A stretch of 64,000 bases of DNA from JABCYV01 sp963729325 (GCA_963729325.1 CAVSNS010000027.1:1-64000); one strand, 5' to 3'. Shown: positions 14,836 through 26,978, counted from the first letter of the stretch. Notes: generated from the letters alone by a model not told the origin. Program-made: numbers and translations.

Positions 14836-17800
14836 CTAGAAAGTCAGCCGGCCGGCGAGCTGAATAATGCGCGGTCTCGGGTCGTTAGAAACGCCTGTGT
14901 TCAGGATCTGGCCAAACGTCGGACTAGCAACGGTTGTATCTGGATTGGCAAATTCGGCGTGGTTGAAGATGTTGAAGAATTCTCCCCTGATTTCCAACTT
15001 CACCCTCTCGGTAATGGCAGTGGTTTTCGACAAGTCAGGTCGACGTTCACGATACCGGGCCCGCGGAGAAAGTTCCGCGAGAACGTGCCGTATGTCGCCA
15101 AACTCGGATTTGCGACGACCTGCGCGTCGGAGGGAAAGATCCTCGGGCCCGGCGTGCAAGGAGGCGGATCATTAGCGTCTCCACACTGAGCGTTGGTGAA
15201 ACTGGTCGGGTTGAACCAATAGTTGCCGGAAGTCCCATTAAATGTCCGGATTACTTTGGGGTTGAAGGTGTTGGTCGGACCGATGACGTTCGCAAGAACG
15301 TTGCCAAAGTCACCTGCGCCGGAAGGGCCCTCGTTCCCGAATCCGGTCTCATTGGGAAGACTTGCGAAAACATCAAGCGGGAAGCCTGTCCTCCAAGTGA
15401 CAATAGAAAAGAGGCTCCAACCCTGCGTCAGGCGTTTAGGGCCAGAATTCCAGGCGCGATCGAACGGAAGATCCCATCCGCCACTGAAGGTGATCCGATT
15501 GCGAATGTCGCTGTCGCTCGACGCCCGAAACAGGTCGGTTTGATAAGAGGGTACCGTCGAATTCCGCTGCCTAAATCCCGACGCATTGTCAATGTTATGG
15601 CTGTAGGTATAGGCCAGCGTGAAGTAAGCGTGCCCAAGCCGCGAATCCGCGACCTGTTTCGTCAAGCTGGTGGTAAGGGCATTGTAGCTTGCTTTGGCTG
15701 GCGTTTTTGAACTCGAAAATATTCGCAAAACTGCACGTATTCGTAAATTGTCCGGACGTGCTGTTGCCTGAAGCATCCGGGCAAGAGCTGTCGCCGGGCA
15801 TCAGATTGAGGACGCGGTCGGTGGTACCCAGGACAAAGGGGTTGACATCTTGCAGGGCGGTTAGGCCGTGAGAGCTGCTGCCAAGATAGTTAGCCTCAAA
15901 AATAAAGTTGCGCGCAAGTTGTTGCTGAACGCTGAAGTTGTATTGGTAGGTGTAAGGAGTTTTCAAATGCGGATCGACGAAGAAAAGGCCCGATCCATAC
16001 GGAAGAGAACCGGTGCGTATTGAAATAAGCTGGGCCCGACAGTGACGGTTTTGAAGGAAACGTGTTCGTATTGCACGACGAACCAAAAGGATCGGAAAAA
16101 AATGTAATCGGCGGAGTAGGAAAATTCGATGGCGCAGCATGGAGCGTTGCCCGTGATGGTTGAGAGGGAAACCCGAAGAATGCAAGGCTGAAAAATGGAG
16201 GCTGACCATTAAACTGGAAATTGTCCTCGGCCTTGAGGATGTCATAAAACATTCCAAATCCGCCGCGAATGCTGGTCTTTCCATGACCGAGCGGATCCCA
16301 GGCGAATCCCACGCGCGGCGCCCAGTTGTTCTTCTCCGGAAAGTTAACGCCGCTGGGCGCGCCTTTGTCTCCAGGGAAGACAAGGCCTACGGGAGCATTG
16401 GGGAACCTGGTGGATTGATCGCCCGGAACAACCGAGAAGGTGCGGCCTGCGGTGTCGTACTTCGGGCTGTTGTATTCGTAGCGGACGCCCAAAGTCAGTG
16501 TGAGCCGCGGAGTTGCGTGCCATTCATCCTGAAGGAAGCCGTAGAAGGACTTGGTTCGGATATTCGACGGAGCAGCCGAGGCTTGTTCGTAGTCGGTGGC
16601 AGCGCCCAGCAGGAAGTCAGCGAAGGCGTTCCCGCTGACACTGCCATTGAAGTCAAAAGAGCCGTTGGTGACGAAGTCAAAAACCTGGTTGTTCTGGTAC
16701 CCAGAGAATCCGCCGCCCATTTTCCAGTTGTGCCGCCCACGGATCCAAGTGAATGTATCGGTTACGCCAAAGGTGTTGTTCACCAGCGTCGTCGGGCCGG
16801 AGAAGGTATAGCCGATCGTGGTGGTCGAGAAGTTAAGAGCCGACAATTGGTGGGCCGGTAGGGTTGTCCGGTGTCAAGTTATTGAAACCCAGAGCCTGGC
16901 AGTGAACTGCGAGTTCGAACCCGTCGGAACGCCTTGCAATGTGAACACCCGCTGTGTGTAAAACCGTAGCTCATTCAGTGTGTTGGGTGTGATAGTCCGG
17001 CTATAGGCTAGGTTCAAGAAATAATTGTTGTTTTTCCCGGTAATCGAATATCCCGGCACATCCGCGTACGCCACGTTCGACGCTGTGGAAAAAGGGTCGA
17101 GCACCGGATTGCGGAAGGCTCCGAGGGTAGCTGACAGTTTATCCTTTTGCGTGATCAGCAAGTCGAACTTCATAGTCAGCTCGTTGTTGTTGTCAGTCTG
17201 GGAGCCGGTCGGCGAAACGAGACCTGAGGGTGAGGACGGAACCAACCCTTTCGTGATGTAGTTCAGTGAAACAGGGTTGAGCCCCTGCGGATTCAGAAAT
17301 CCCGCCGGCTTACTTGGGTCCTGATAAGAAGGATTTGCCGTCAGGAAAGCCAGTACACCCGGGTCAAACGAGAAATCACATCCTGCAGTCCCGCCTGATA
17401 CACAACCTAGCTCCGCAGGGGTAAACACAGGCACAGACGAGACGGCCGGCGTTTGCTTCGCGGAAAGTCTCTGTCCCTGGTAGCCGACGAAGAAGAAAAA
17501 GCGGTTCTTGCCGTTTACGAGATGTGGCACCGTGATCGGTCCCCCGAGCGTGCCGCCGTATTGGTTACGTTTGAGGATATTACGGGGGAGGCCATTAAGA
17601 TTGTTGAAGTAGGTGTTTGCGTTGAGGGCGTCGTTGCGCAAGAACTCGAAGGCGCTGCCGTGCCAATCGTTGGTACCGGACTTAGTCACCTCGCTGATGA
17701 TTCCCCCCCGTTCCGGCCGTATTCGGCGGAGTAGTTGCTCTCCAGTACGCGAAATTCAGCGATGGTGTCGGGGTTCGGATTGAAGACAACTCCGTTGTCA

Positions 17801-18420
17801 AGCAGATTGTTGTTGAGGCCGCCATCCAGCAGGAAGGTCACCGAGTCGGTGCGGCCACCGGCGATGCTGAAGGTTCCGGCGCCGGTGTTGTCAGGATTGC
17901 TTTCTGTGACTCCGGGCTGCAGCAGCGCCAGATCAAGGACATTTCGTCCATTCAACGGAGCCTGCTGAATTTCCTCCCCAATCACCGTCCCACCGATAGT
18001 GTGATTGACGGTCTCCACTCCGGCGACCTGAGCTTCGACCATTACAGTTTGGCTGACTGCTCCGACGGTGAGCGTGATGTCAAATCGCAAAGACTGATTG
18101 ATCTGCAGTTGCTTATCCTGCGTGACGTCCCTATTGAATCCTTCATGTTCGACCGTGACGTGGTATGTCCCGATGGGGAGATTGAGCACCTCAAAATGAC
18201 CATCGCCGTCGGTTACCGTGGTATTGCTGATTTGCGTTCTGGTATTCGTGACTATGACTGTGCTACCGGGGACCACATTGCCCTGTTGGTCGTATACAGT
18301 GCCGATCACTCTGCCCGTGGCATCTTGCGCGTGCACCGAGTCAGCCAAGCCGCACAGTAGCAGCCCCGGAGCAATAAAAAGCAGAAGGTTCAACTTGAAC
18401 CAAAGCACTAGAATTCTCAT
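14836..18420 (-). pseudogene. TonB-dependent receptor with carboxypeptidase-regulatory-like domain, multiply frameshifted
   Basis: Start at 18420 has an excellent site (ggaggtgtcgca). Segment 1 (18420-17686) encodes a signal peptide, a regulatory-like beta-sandwich (GRVIGTVYDQQGNVVPGSTV) and a TonB plug (GRNVLDLALLQPGVT, then YSAEYGRNGG). The barrel continues in different frames at 17689-16874, 16846 to about 16030, about 16030-15700, about 15700-15035, and about 15035-14836. It ends in a barrel-type strand (IIQLAGRLTF). Total length is about 1,190 residues, usual for acidobacterial receptors that take up large substrates. At least six frame changes are needed, the first at C7 (17703-17709). 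Confidence 0.85.
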
Positions 18421-18994
18421 TGCGACACCTCCAGCGAATGTCTCCCGCCAGCATGCACAGAACGATCAACGCTACAGCCGGCGCTAAGAATCACGATCAG
18501 AATGAAATCTAGAAGCGAATGTTAACCCGGCTGCAATACCGGCGCAATTGGCTTTCCAATCACATGGTGCGGGAAAAGCAGGACTTATCCGACTCTGCCG
18601 GGGCAAAATCCCAAGTTTGCGGAGAGCATAATTCTGATTTTCACATCCAGACGTTCGGCCCCGAACAGTCCGACCCCCCGCGCCGCCCAGCTCTCGAAGT
18701 CTCCCTTCTTGCACCAAAAAGGTTGCAACCCCTTGCGCACTGCGGCTTTTGCCCCAGGAATAATAATTGACTCCCGCTCTGTGAAGGATTACCATGGCGC
18801 GGTTCTTCTTCCCCCCTAGCAAAGAGCAAGCTTTGAATTCAAGAGTTAAAGGTTTGGACCCGTGCTCTTGCTCTCGGGACCTTCGTCCCAAGTACGAGCC
18901 TTCCGAAGGGCTAAATCCCCAGGGAGGGAATGCTTATGAATCGAAATCTTCGAGATCTGGCGAGTTAAAGAAGAAAAGAGAGAGAGAGGCTCAA
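18421..18994. other. Divergent intergenic region upstream of receptor and secreted-protein genes
   Basis: No gene is supported. The right part, which would be the leader of the secreted-protein gene, holds a hairpin (gggac-cttc-gtccc, 18876-18889) and a following cgagccttccgaagggc element. I could not match these to a known riboswitch consensus. Confidence 0.4.
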
Positions 18995-20753
18995 ATGAAA
19001 AGACATCAGATGCCGGCCACGACTCTATCCGCCATGAAGAAGGTGGCCTTTACGATCTTGTGCTGCATGCTGCTCGTGCTCTTCGCCGCTCCGGCCTGGG
19101 CGGACCAATGCTCTGGGGCGCTGCCCGTCGGAAGCGCCACCGGTTGCGGCGCCCTGATCACCGTAACGGCAGTTGATCCGAAACGGGAAAAGCGACTGCC
19201 TTTACCGTAACAATCCCAAACGGCGGCAACGGGAACCCCTATGACAGCGCCGAAGACACCTTAATCGGAATCCAAAACAATTCCGGTGTGCCCTTGACTT
19301 CCATCACTCTCAGTCGTCCGACACCACTTCGGCGGGATATTCGGTTTCGACAGCGATGGGCCCTGTCTCAATGTTAACTCCGTTGGGCGGTACCCACGAT
19401 TGCTTCACGGTGCCATCTCCGGCATCGACCCCGGCTATGAAGGGTCCGAATAACACATTTACGATGCACCACCAAGGCGAGCGGAACGGTCAATTTCAAC
19501 ACGCCTATGTGATGGTGAGTGCACACCGTCCGGAATTGGGTATAGTGTGGCACCTGGTTTGCCTTGGAGGGCACCACAGTCTCTCGGCGGGCAGCAGACG
19601 CAGACGCTGAAGTTCACATGCCCGAACACGTACCCCTGTCAAAACGTGCAGCAGCAGGTCACGATTGATTGTGGTGAAATAAATGAAGGCGGGGGGTGTT
19701 CAAGTCCCAATGCCTACTCGGTAAAATTCACCTATGACCAGGTGAACTCTGCGTTCTCGCTACAAATCAACGTGACCGAAGTTGACGGTGATGGTGTGTG
19801 TCCCATTCCTATTAGCCTTAATGCCAACGACAATGTGCCTACGCGATATTGACTGCACCTTAGCCAACTTCTTTGGGAGCACACTGCCGTCCTATACGAA
19901 GTTACCCGTACCTTATGCCCGCGGGAACGGGGTCTGTTAATACTCCATACTGTCTCCATTACGCTCAAATGGCACCAAATGTGCTGATATTGAGGCTATA
20001 GTACTGGGCCCCGAAATGGGACAGAGCAGCGGATTCCTGCACATCTACTTCGCCTGGAATGCGGATACAACTACGCTCTTCAACCAAGCTCCCACGGGAA
20101 AATATGTCAATAACCCCAGCTGTACGACGCCCCTCATAATGACCAGGACACTGTTGACTATCCGCCAGCGCCAAAGGGTTACCCATACCCCGGGGTGAAG
20201 ACAGATTTGCAAAAGGTGTTCCTCGTCACCGGATACTACAATGTGAACGGAATCGCGGGCCTGGATGGCGGCGTTGGTACGGGGCCACCCAGCGGCGTCA
20301 GAAACCAAATCACTATATAGTTGCCTTCCCGTTCACGCCGCCTGATGCAGCGGAATGGGTGTTCTCCGGATTCCGGCCCACAAATGGCACCACACCTGCT
20401 ACCCAAGGGCTGCCAATGCTGGTGTCGTTTGAGATCGAGAAGGTGAAAAACAGGACCCGAACGTGCTAACGCCCTCGCATCCTTTGAGGGTTACAGTGCT
20501 ACAGGATGGCGTGTTCCAGAACATTGGCAATCCGACAGTCAAGCATCTGTTTGGTACGATCTACTATGTGTTCTTGTCGAATGCGAACCTGCCAGTGAAT
20601 AGTGCGACGAACCCGTATCAGTTGCAGGTTTCGACCGACCTGATCCCAGTGCCACTCACGCAGAACTTCGTTGGTGCAGAATTCCTGCTTCTTCTAGGCA
20701 CGCAACCGATATATAAGAGACCAGCCGGGTCCAACTGGACCCGGCTGGTTTAA
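18995..20753 (+). pseudogene. Secreted protein(s), PEP-CTERM-like features, multiply frameshifted
   Basis: The reading starts MKRHQMPATTLSAMKKVAFT with a signal peptide ending APAWADQCSG. In shifting frames it then encodes GNPYDSAEDTLIGIQNNSGV and GFDSDGPCLN ... DPGYEGPNNTF, a pattern seen in secreted proteins annotated with PEP-CTERM-type neighbours. Later frames give CPNTYPCQNVQQQVTIDCGE and VDYPPAPKGYPYPGVKTDLQ, ending near 20753. I count at least six frame changes. No sorting tail is seen. It may be one long protein or two adjacent ones; function is unknown. Confidence 0.5.
20721..20748 (-). terminator. Strong terminator hairpin, probably bidirectional
   Basis: Ccagccgggtcc-aact-ggacccggctgg is a perfect 12-base stem. 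On the plus strand it is followed by tttaattttt. On the minus strand it begins two bases after a TAA at 20750-20752, the natural end of the kinase-TPR gene, and is followed by a weaker T-rich run. Confidence 0.8.
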
Positions 20754-23059
20754 TTTTTGGCGGACTGCGACCAGCGGCTCGCTTCCGTGTACATGCTCTG
20801 CGAGATCGGGACGTTGCAGTAGGGTTTCGGCGCCGGGCTCTTTGCGAATTTCATCGATGAGACGGACAGCTTCGCGGTAGTGGCCGGCAGCCTCCGTTGA
20901 TTTGCCGGTCGTGCGAAGCAGTTCGCCATACAGGAAGTTGTTTCTCGCCGAAAGCATGTGCAGCCCTAGCTTATCGCTTCGTTCCAACGCTCGCACCAGT
21001 TCCTGTTCGGCCTGCGAATAATTCCGCCCATGCAGGAGACCTTCAGCGTAATAGCTGGATGCCTCGACGGCCAGGTATTTCAAGCCGATCGCATCAGCCT
21101 CATTAGCCAGGTTCTTGGCATCTCGGGTTACAGCTTGAATTTGTCCCTGCTTCTGCGCGAGCTTGATAGCGCCCAATCTGGTTTCTAGTATGAGATTGTG
21201 ATCGCCGGTGCTGGAGGCGGTCTGGAGTGCCTTTTCCAGCAGGGGCTTGGCTGATTTCAAGTCGCCGCGATACAGGAAGCTGATACCCTGCCGCTCGGAG
21301 ATCTGGGCGATGAGGAACTGGTTCTTCAGCTCGCGAGCCACATCCATGGCGTCATTGAAAGCCTTGGCCGCATCATCGAAACGGCCAACCTGCACCAGGG
21401 CGTCGCCGTAGCCACTGAGAGTGTAAGCCATCCAGTAGCTACGATCTTTTAGCTGACGCAATATGTTCACGCCTTCTTCCCGCGATTTTACGGCGGCGCC
21501 GTAGCGGCCCTGGTATTCGAACAGAATACCCATGCTGTCGGCTTCGATAGCGGTACCGGGTTTGTCATTGGCGCCACGGCGCAGATCCAGAGCCCGTAAG
21601 TATTCCGCCAGCGCCTGGTCGTATCGCGCGGTCATCATGTCGGTTTCGGCAAGGTTATGCAGAGTATTAGCAATATCGCTGGGTACCTTAAACTTCTCCC
21701 GCAGTTGCAGGGCCTGCGCGAAGTAGGTCCGCGCATTCTCGTAGTCGCCCTTCGAAAGATAAGTATTGCCGATGGCGTGCAGGCAGAATGCCTGATAGTT
21801 CTCATCACCGACGTCTCTTTCTAACAACAGAGCCTCTTTAAAGATTTTCAGTGCTTCTTCATGTTCTCCGCGGTCAACGTAGAACTGGCCGAGAGTAAGC
21901 AGGGTGTTAGCCGTTGCTGCCTTGTCCCCGATGTCGCGATAGATGTGCAGCGCGTCGTTTTGGTTCTTGAAGGCCAAATCTGTCTTTCCCATTACAACGT
22001 AGGCTTGCCCAATCATGTAGAGAGTGTCAGCGATACCTTTTTTCTCGCCCAAGCGGCGCGCAATGTCGAGCGATTGCTGATAATTACGCAAGGCCTCATC
22101 AGGCTTGCTGAGACTGGCGTAGGCGGTACCGAGAAGCTGAAGGATCAAGGCCCTCTGTTCCTGGTTATCGACCTGGATGTTGAGGCTTTGCGCGCGGTTC
22201 AATGGCTCGAGACTGTCCTGGTAATTTCCGCTATAGATTTCGACTCGACCGACCGCCACCAAAGCATTGATGTCCTTCGGATTGAGCTGCAAGACTTTTT
22301 GATAGTGCTGCCGGGCGTTGGGGAAATCGTTGGCATCCTCGTAGGTGTGAGCCAGCGCCAACTGAACATCGGCATTGTCCGGTGAGACCTTGGCCAGGTT
22401 CTCATAACTCTCGATGGCTTTCTGGTAGTCCCTCGCGATATGGGCATGACTGGCAGTGATCAAATACTTCTCGACCGTAGGAAGATTGGACGCGAGCTCG
22501 ACTGCCTTACGGGAGTACTGGTCCGCTTCGTTGCCGTAGCCCAGATTGTTGTAAGTTTCGGCCAGTTTGGAAAATGCCAAGGCAAATTCGGGATCGTCTT
22601 TTGTCGCCGCCTGGAAGATTTTAGCGCTTCGAGATTCTTTCCCTCACGTGCATTCTGGATGCCCTGATTGTATTCACGAAGCGCAGCGACCGAATTTGAA
22701 GTCGGCTGGAAGGAACTGGACTTCAATTCCTTGATCACTTCCGGTGAAACCGCCAAGTTGTGGCGGATGGATTCGGCCAGACGATCCATGGCTCCCGGAA
22801 TGTCCTTCTCCCTGGCAGCTTCGACTTTCAGCGGTACGCGGCGATCGTGCTTGAGATCCTGCAAGACTGGCGTCAATGCGAATCTGGTCGCCGAATTTGA
22901 CGTATTGTCCCGAAACAGCGTATCCGCATTGCTGGACTCTGAAATCTGGCGCAGGGTTGCGGGATCGAACTGCGTGTTGCCGGTCATGTGCAGGTCATTC
23001 AAAATTTGGTGCAAGCGATCGGCGGACGACCGTGCGCAGGCTGGCAGACTGCCCCACAT
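20750..23059 (-). pseudogene. TolB-like and TPR half of a Ser/Thr kinase protein, frameshifted
   Basis: Downstream half of the kinase gene at 23110-24450. A TolB-like segment (LAILPFRNASGDPNLDWLGS) lies in a frame spanning the gap. TPR repeats then follow in two frames: 23059 to about 22620 (ATLRQISESSNADTLFRDNT), and about 22620-20800 with at least ten TPR-type helix pairs. A fourth shift near 20795 gives MYTEASRWSQSAKN and TAA at 20750, just before the terminator, whereas the open frame runs through the hairpin to 20694. With four frame breaks it is either decayed or affected by consensus errors. Confidence 0.75.
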
Positions 23060-23109
23060 CGGTGCTCAGCATTTCAGCGATGCTTGAACCCAGCCAGTCG
23101 AGGTTCGGG

Positions 23110-24450
23110 TCACCCGAAGCGTTGCGGAATGGAAGAATGGCCAACGACGCAACTGGGCCTTGGACCGTCGGTTTTACTGCCCTGCGAAGGAATCTTGCCG
23201 CGCAGCAACCATCCGCCCACCACAACTGCTGCCGCGATCGCGCCCGCGCCAATCCACTTCCAAGGCATCACCTTTTTCGGTGCCTGGCACGGGATCGAGA
23301 CTGTTGAAGCCAAAACTGGACGATCCCCACGCCAGGCATCCAGATCGTCCAAGATCTCCTGCGCATTCCCATAGCGCGCATTCACATCGCGCTCCAGACA
23401 CTTGCCAACGATGTCGCTCAATCCCTTAGGAATGGAAGGATCCAAATCAACGGCGGGGATGGCGCGCTCCGAATTGCGTTTCAGCAAGCTCGCCAGTGCC
23501 GTGTCGGCTTTATAGGGCATTTTCCCGGTCAGCAATTCGAAGAAAATAAGTCCGAGTGCGAAGATGTCAGACCGCTGATCGAGTTCACTTCCCATGGCCT
23601 GTTCCGGCGACATGTACTCCATGGTCCCCACTAAAGCGCCGGTCTGGGTCATGCCTTCAGAGCCCACGGAACGCGCCAGGCCAAAATCCATTACCAGGAT
23701 GCGCCCGTGTGCGTCCTGCATGATGTTCTGCGGTTTTAGGTCGCGGTGGATAACTCCAACAGTGTGGGCCGCGTGAAGCGCAAAGCAAACTTGCCGGATA
23801 AGGTCTACGGCTTCGGTGGGTGCCAACTTGCCGTGGTCAAGGAGGAGACGACGCAGGTCTACCCCCTCAATGAATTCCATGGTGATGAACTTGACCCCGT
23901 CGGCTTCCGAGAGGTCGTAAATGCGAATTACGTTCTTGTGGGTTACCTGGTGCGCCAGCAGAAGTTCCTGTTTGAAGCGCGCCAGGATGGCGGGACTTGC
24001 GGCCAATTCTGGGCGAATCAGTTTGAGAGCTATGAAGCGGTCCAGTTCTCGGTCTCTGGCTTTGTACACCGCGCCCATGCCGCCTTCGCCGAGCAATTGC
24101 AGAATTTCGTAACGTCCTCCAAGCACATCGCCGGTTTGCAGCACAGCCGCGCTGACAAAGAGACCCGAGGCTTGGCGCCGAGGAGGCGAGGGCGGGACGA
24201 GTCCGCCAACCATGGTGGCGTCGATATCCGCAGTAGCATCGACATCCACCAGAGTGGCATCGGGATCGGGAGATCTCGGGGGTAGAGGATCTCCCATGGT
24301 CGCGCCCTCTGGGAGCGGTGGATTATTGCTCGCGGAACTCTCCCCTTTTACCGGAGCTCGCAGACCCGGAGAACCGGCGTCATTGGCGGCTTCGCGCCGA
24401 AATGGCCGAGACTTTGGGTCTACCATAGGGATCACCCGAATACCGGGCAA
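23110..24450 (-). CDS. Ser/Thr protein kinase, N-terminal half of a kinase-TolB-TPR protein
   Basis: Begins MPGIRVIPMVDPKSRPFRRE (a start at MVDPKS, 24426, is possible), followed by a low-complexity Pro/Asp/Ala stretch. The kinase domain spans residues about 110-370, with GEGGMGAVY, IALKLI, HRDLKPQN, DFG and GTMEYMSPEQ all intact. A membrane helix (WIGAGAIAAAVVVGGWLL) follows. The frame leaves the family sequence near 23165, where an alternative frame continues with the TolB-like domain. The truncated product would be a membrane kinase lacking its periplasmic part. Confidence 0.88.
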   Translation of the reverse strand: MPGIRVIPMVDPKSRPFRREAANDAGSPGLRAPVKGESSASNNPPLPEGATMGDPLPPRSPDPDATLVDVDATADIDATMVGGLVPPSPPRRQASGLFVSAAVLQTGDVLGGRYEILQLLGEGGMGAVYKARDRELDRFIALKLIRPELAASPAILARFKQELLLAHQVTHKNVIRIYDLSEADGVKFITMEFIEGVDLRRLLLDHGKLAPTEAVDLIRQVCFALHAAHTVGVIHRDLKPQNIMQDAHGRILVMDFGLARSVGSEGMTQTGALVGTMEYMSPEQAMGSELDQRSDIFALGLIFFELLTGKMPYKADTALASLLKRNSERAIPAVDLDPSIPKGLSDIVGKCLERDVNARYGNAQEILDDLDAWRGDRPVLASTVSIPCQAPKKVMPWKWIGAGAIAAAVVVGGWLLRGKIPSQGSKTDGPRPSCVVGHSSIPQRFG

Positions 24451-24835
24451 ACTGGAACAGATGGGCGCGGTTTTCAGCGGCGCACACCTCTCCCGCTACG
24501 CGGAAAGTATATACTGATGCCGCCACGCTGGCGTGATCTCTTGTGGTGACAGATAACAAAACCAAAGTCACCGGCAGAGCCACCCCTCCCACCGTCAAAG
24601 GATATTTTTTAGCGCTCTTGAATAGCCCCCAGCCGGAAGCAAGTATCCGTGCAACGATTCCAGGATTTTTTGACAGAGCCCGGAATTTGAAAGATTGCGG
24701 CTTGACGGTCACGCGTTCGCGGTTGGCGTTTTCGGCTTGACAATGAAAAGCGACATGAATCAATATTCAAACGTTTTAATGAACGGTTTCGTCAAGTTTT
24801 CTCCGGCAGTTTCACGAATTCGTTCAGGAGCGACT
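24451..24835. other. Divergent intergenic region between kinase and GH9 genes
   Basis: No gene is supported. It holds a promoter-like element and a LacI-type palindrome for the rightward GH9 gene, described separately. Confidence 0.5.
24737..24776 (+). promoter_or_regulatory. Putative promoter with LacI-type operator for the GH9 gene
   Basis: Ttgaca at 24737-24742 is followed 18 bases later by caatat (24761-24766), a weak -10. The palindrome aaacgttt (24769-24776), with the CG-centred form typical of LacI-family operators, lies directly after it, and a related gaacggtttc follows at about 24781. Repression by a sugar-responsive regulator is inferred; no such regulator is encoded nearby. Confidence 0.35.
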
Positions 24836-26847
24836 ATGGACCCGCAAACAAGCAAGATGCGGACTCCGCGCAATTATTTGCGCTCTCATAGCAGTCGGCT
24901 TGCCGCTGCTCCTCCTCGTTTCAACCTCAGCCTGGGCGGCAAATGCCTACGTGCGGGTGAACCAGCTCGGGTACGAGTTGGGCGCTCCCGGCCGCGCCTA
25001 CTTCATGACTCCAGCATCTGACAACGACGCGACATTTAGCGTCGTGAATTCCGCCGGAACCGCGGTTTTTTCTGCTCCCGATCGGTCCGCGCCGCGGAGC
25101 CTGGGGTCGCTTTACCGTATATGCCCTCGATTTCACGATCGCGGAAGCGGGTGAGTACACGATCGCGGTACACGGAAGAACAACCGCAACCTCCGCGCCC
25201 TTCCAGGTCGATACCGCAAAAGCACTCTATTCACAGGGTATCCGAAACGCTCTCAACTTCTACCAGAACGAGCGGGACGGCGCCGAGTTTATCCCGACAC
25301 CTCTTCGAACCGCCGCAGCGCACCTGAACGACAAGCACGCCACCGTTTTCGAATCGCCTGAATTTGACAACAACGATTTGATCCTCGGAGATTTAAAGCC
25401 GACTGGAGCGGTCATCGACGCATCCGGTGGCTGGTGGGACGCGGGCGACTACTTGAAGTTCGTCCAGACCCACAGCTACACCGTGGCGCTGATGCTCATC
25501 GGAATCCGCGACTTCCCCGAGCAAATGGGCGCAAGATCTGGCGCCTCGAATTTCATGCACGAGGCAAAGTTCGGTTTAAATTGGCTGCAGAAGATGTGGG
25601 ACGACGACACCGAAACTCTCTACTACCAGGTGGGGATTGGGACCGACTTCAAAGACAACCCTAATCTGCTGAGCGACCACGATCTTTGGCGACTGCCTCA
25701 AGTTGACGACACTGTCGGCGGAACTGATCCCACTCTGATTTACGTTCGACGCCGCCCGGTATTTGCCGCCGGACCTCCAGGGTCGAAGATCAGCCCAAAC
25801 CTCGCAGGGCGCCTTGCTGCCGACTTCGCCGGATGTTCTCAAGTCTTCCGCAAATCCCAACCCGCTTTCGCCGACAAGTGCCTTGTGGCTGCGGAACACG
25901 TCTTTGACTTGGCCGATACATCTCCGCGCGGCAACCTGATCACCACTGCGCCTTTTGATTTCTACGGAGAAACCGAATGGCGGGACGACATGGAATTGGG
26001 CGGCGCGGAATTGTATTTTGCCCTGGCGACCGCAGATGCCTCTCTACCTTCAACACTGCCGCACTCCGACCCCTTGTTCTACCTCCGCGCGGCCGCGCAC
26101 TGGGCCCACGCTTATATCACCGGTCCCAACGATGCCAGCGACACGCTGAACCTTTACGATGTGAGCGGACTGGCGCATTTTGAGCTCTTTCGCGCCATTG
26201 CCAACGCCGGCCATCCTGCCGGACTCGAAGTCTCACCCTTTGACCTGCTGCACGATTTGCGGAAAGAACTGGAGAATGCCGCAGCACAGGCCCGTTCTGA
26301 TCCCTTTGACTTCGGATATCCCTGGGGCGTGTACGACACCGCGACCCACGGCGCCGGACTCTCCGTCGAAGCGCATGAATATGCTCTCCTGACCAACTCC
26401 AACAGCTTCGAGGCTTACTCTCGCCGGTGGGCCGGCAGCATTCTCGGCGCCAACCCCTGGGGTAGTTCCTTCATTGTTGGCGATGGTGTGATTTTCCCCG
26501 ACTGCATGCAGCACCAGGTGGCAAATATCGTCGGTTCGCTGAATGGTCAGCCACCGATTCTGGCCGGCGCTTTGGTGGAGGGTCCGAATTCGTTCGCTGC
26601 CACTGGCTTTCTGGACGGCATGCGAAAGTGTCCACCGAACGGAATTGACGTTTACAAGAAATTCGACGCGAACGGAGCTTTGTTCAAAGACGATCAGCAG
26701 TCTTACAGCACCGTCGAGCCAGCAATTGATCTGACTGCGCCATCATTCCTGATGTTCGCGTGGCGGATTGCCGGTGCGCCGGCCACCCTGCTTCCGAAAG
26801 AAGTGATTTCAGTCGTGGAAGACCAGATGAATAAGTTTCGAGCCTAA
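24836..26847 (+). CDS. Secreted glycoside hydrolase family 9 (endoglucanase-type), two frameshifts near 5' end
   Basis: The ATG at 24836 follows aggagcgact. One frame shift near 24860 is needed to enter the signal peptide (CALIAVGLPLLLLVSTSAWA) and the N-terminal Ig-like domain (AYVRVNQLGYELGAPGRAYF), and a second near 25100 to reach the catalytic domain. The catalytic part, open from before 25378 to 26847, has the GH9 acidic motif GGWWDAGDYLKF, the late WAGSILGANPWGSSFIVGDG region and a C-terminal glutamate in YSTVEPAIDLTAPS. It should cleave beta-1,4-glucan outside the cell. The HHR-like motif is replaced by CMQHQVANI. Confidence 0.85.
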
Positions 26848-26978
26848 TCCTCTGTCCCCGACGCGCAGGAGTCCGGCCAGGCATCATCTTCATTAGGCAA
26901 ATAAGTAGCGGCTGTGCATGAACGCGTCGCCAACCGCCGATAGCGGTAAGGCACCACTAAACCTGGACCGGCCAATTG

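Noticed and set aside
18841..18960. Possible c-di-GMP riboswitch before the secreted-protein gene
   Set aside because: Hairpins are present but the conserved GEMM core and tetraloop-receptor sequences are not found.
21861..22385. 174-residue plus-strand ORF
   Set aside because: Antisense to TPR repeats; repetitive coding on the other strand produces long open shadows.
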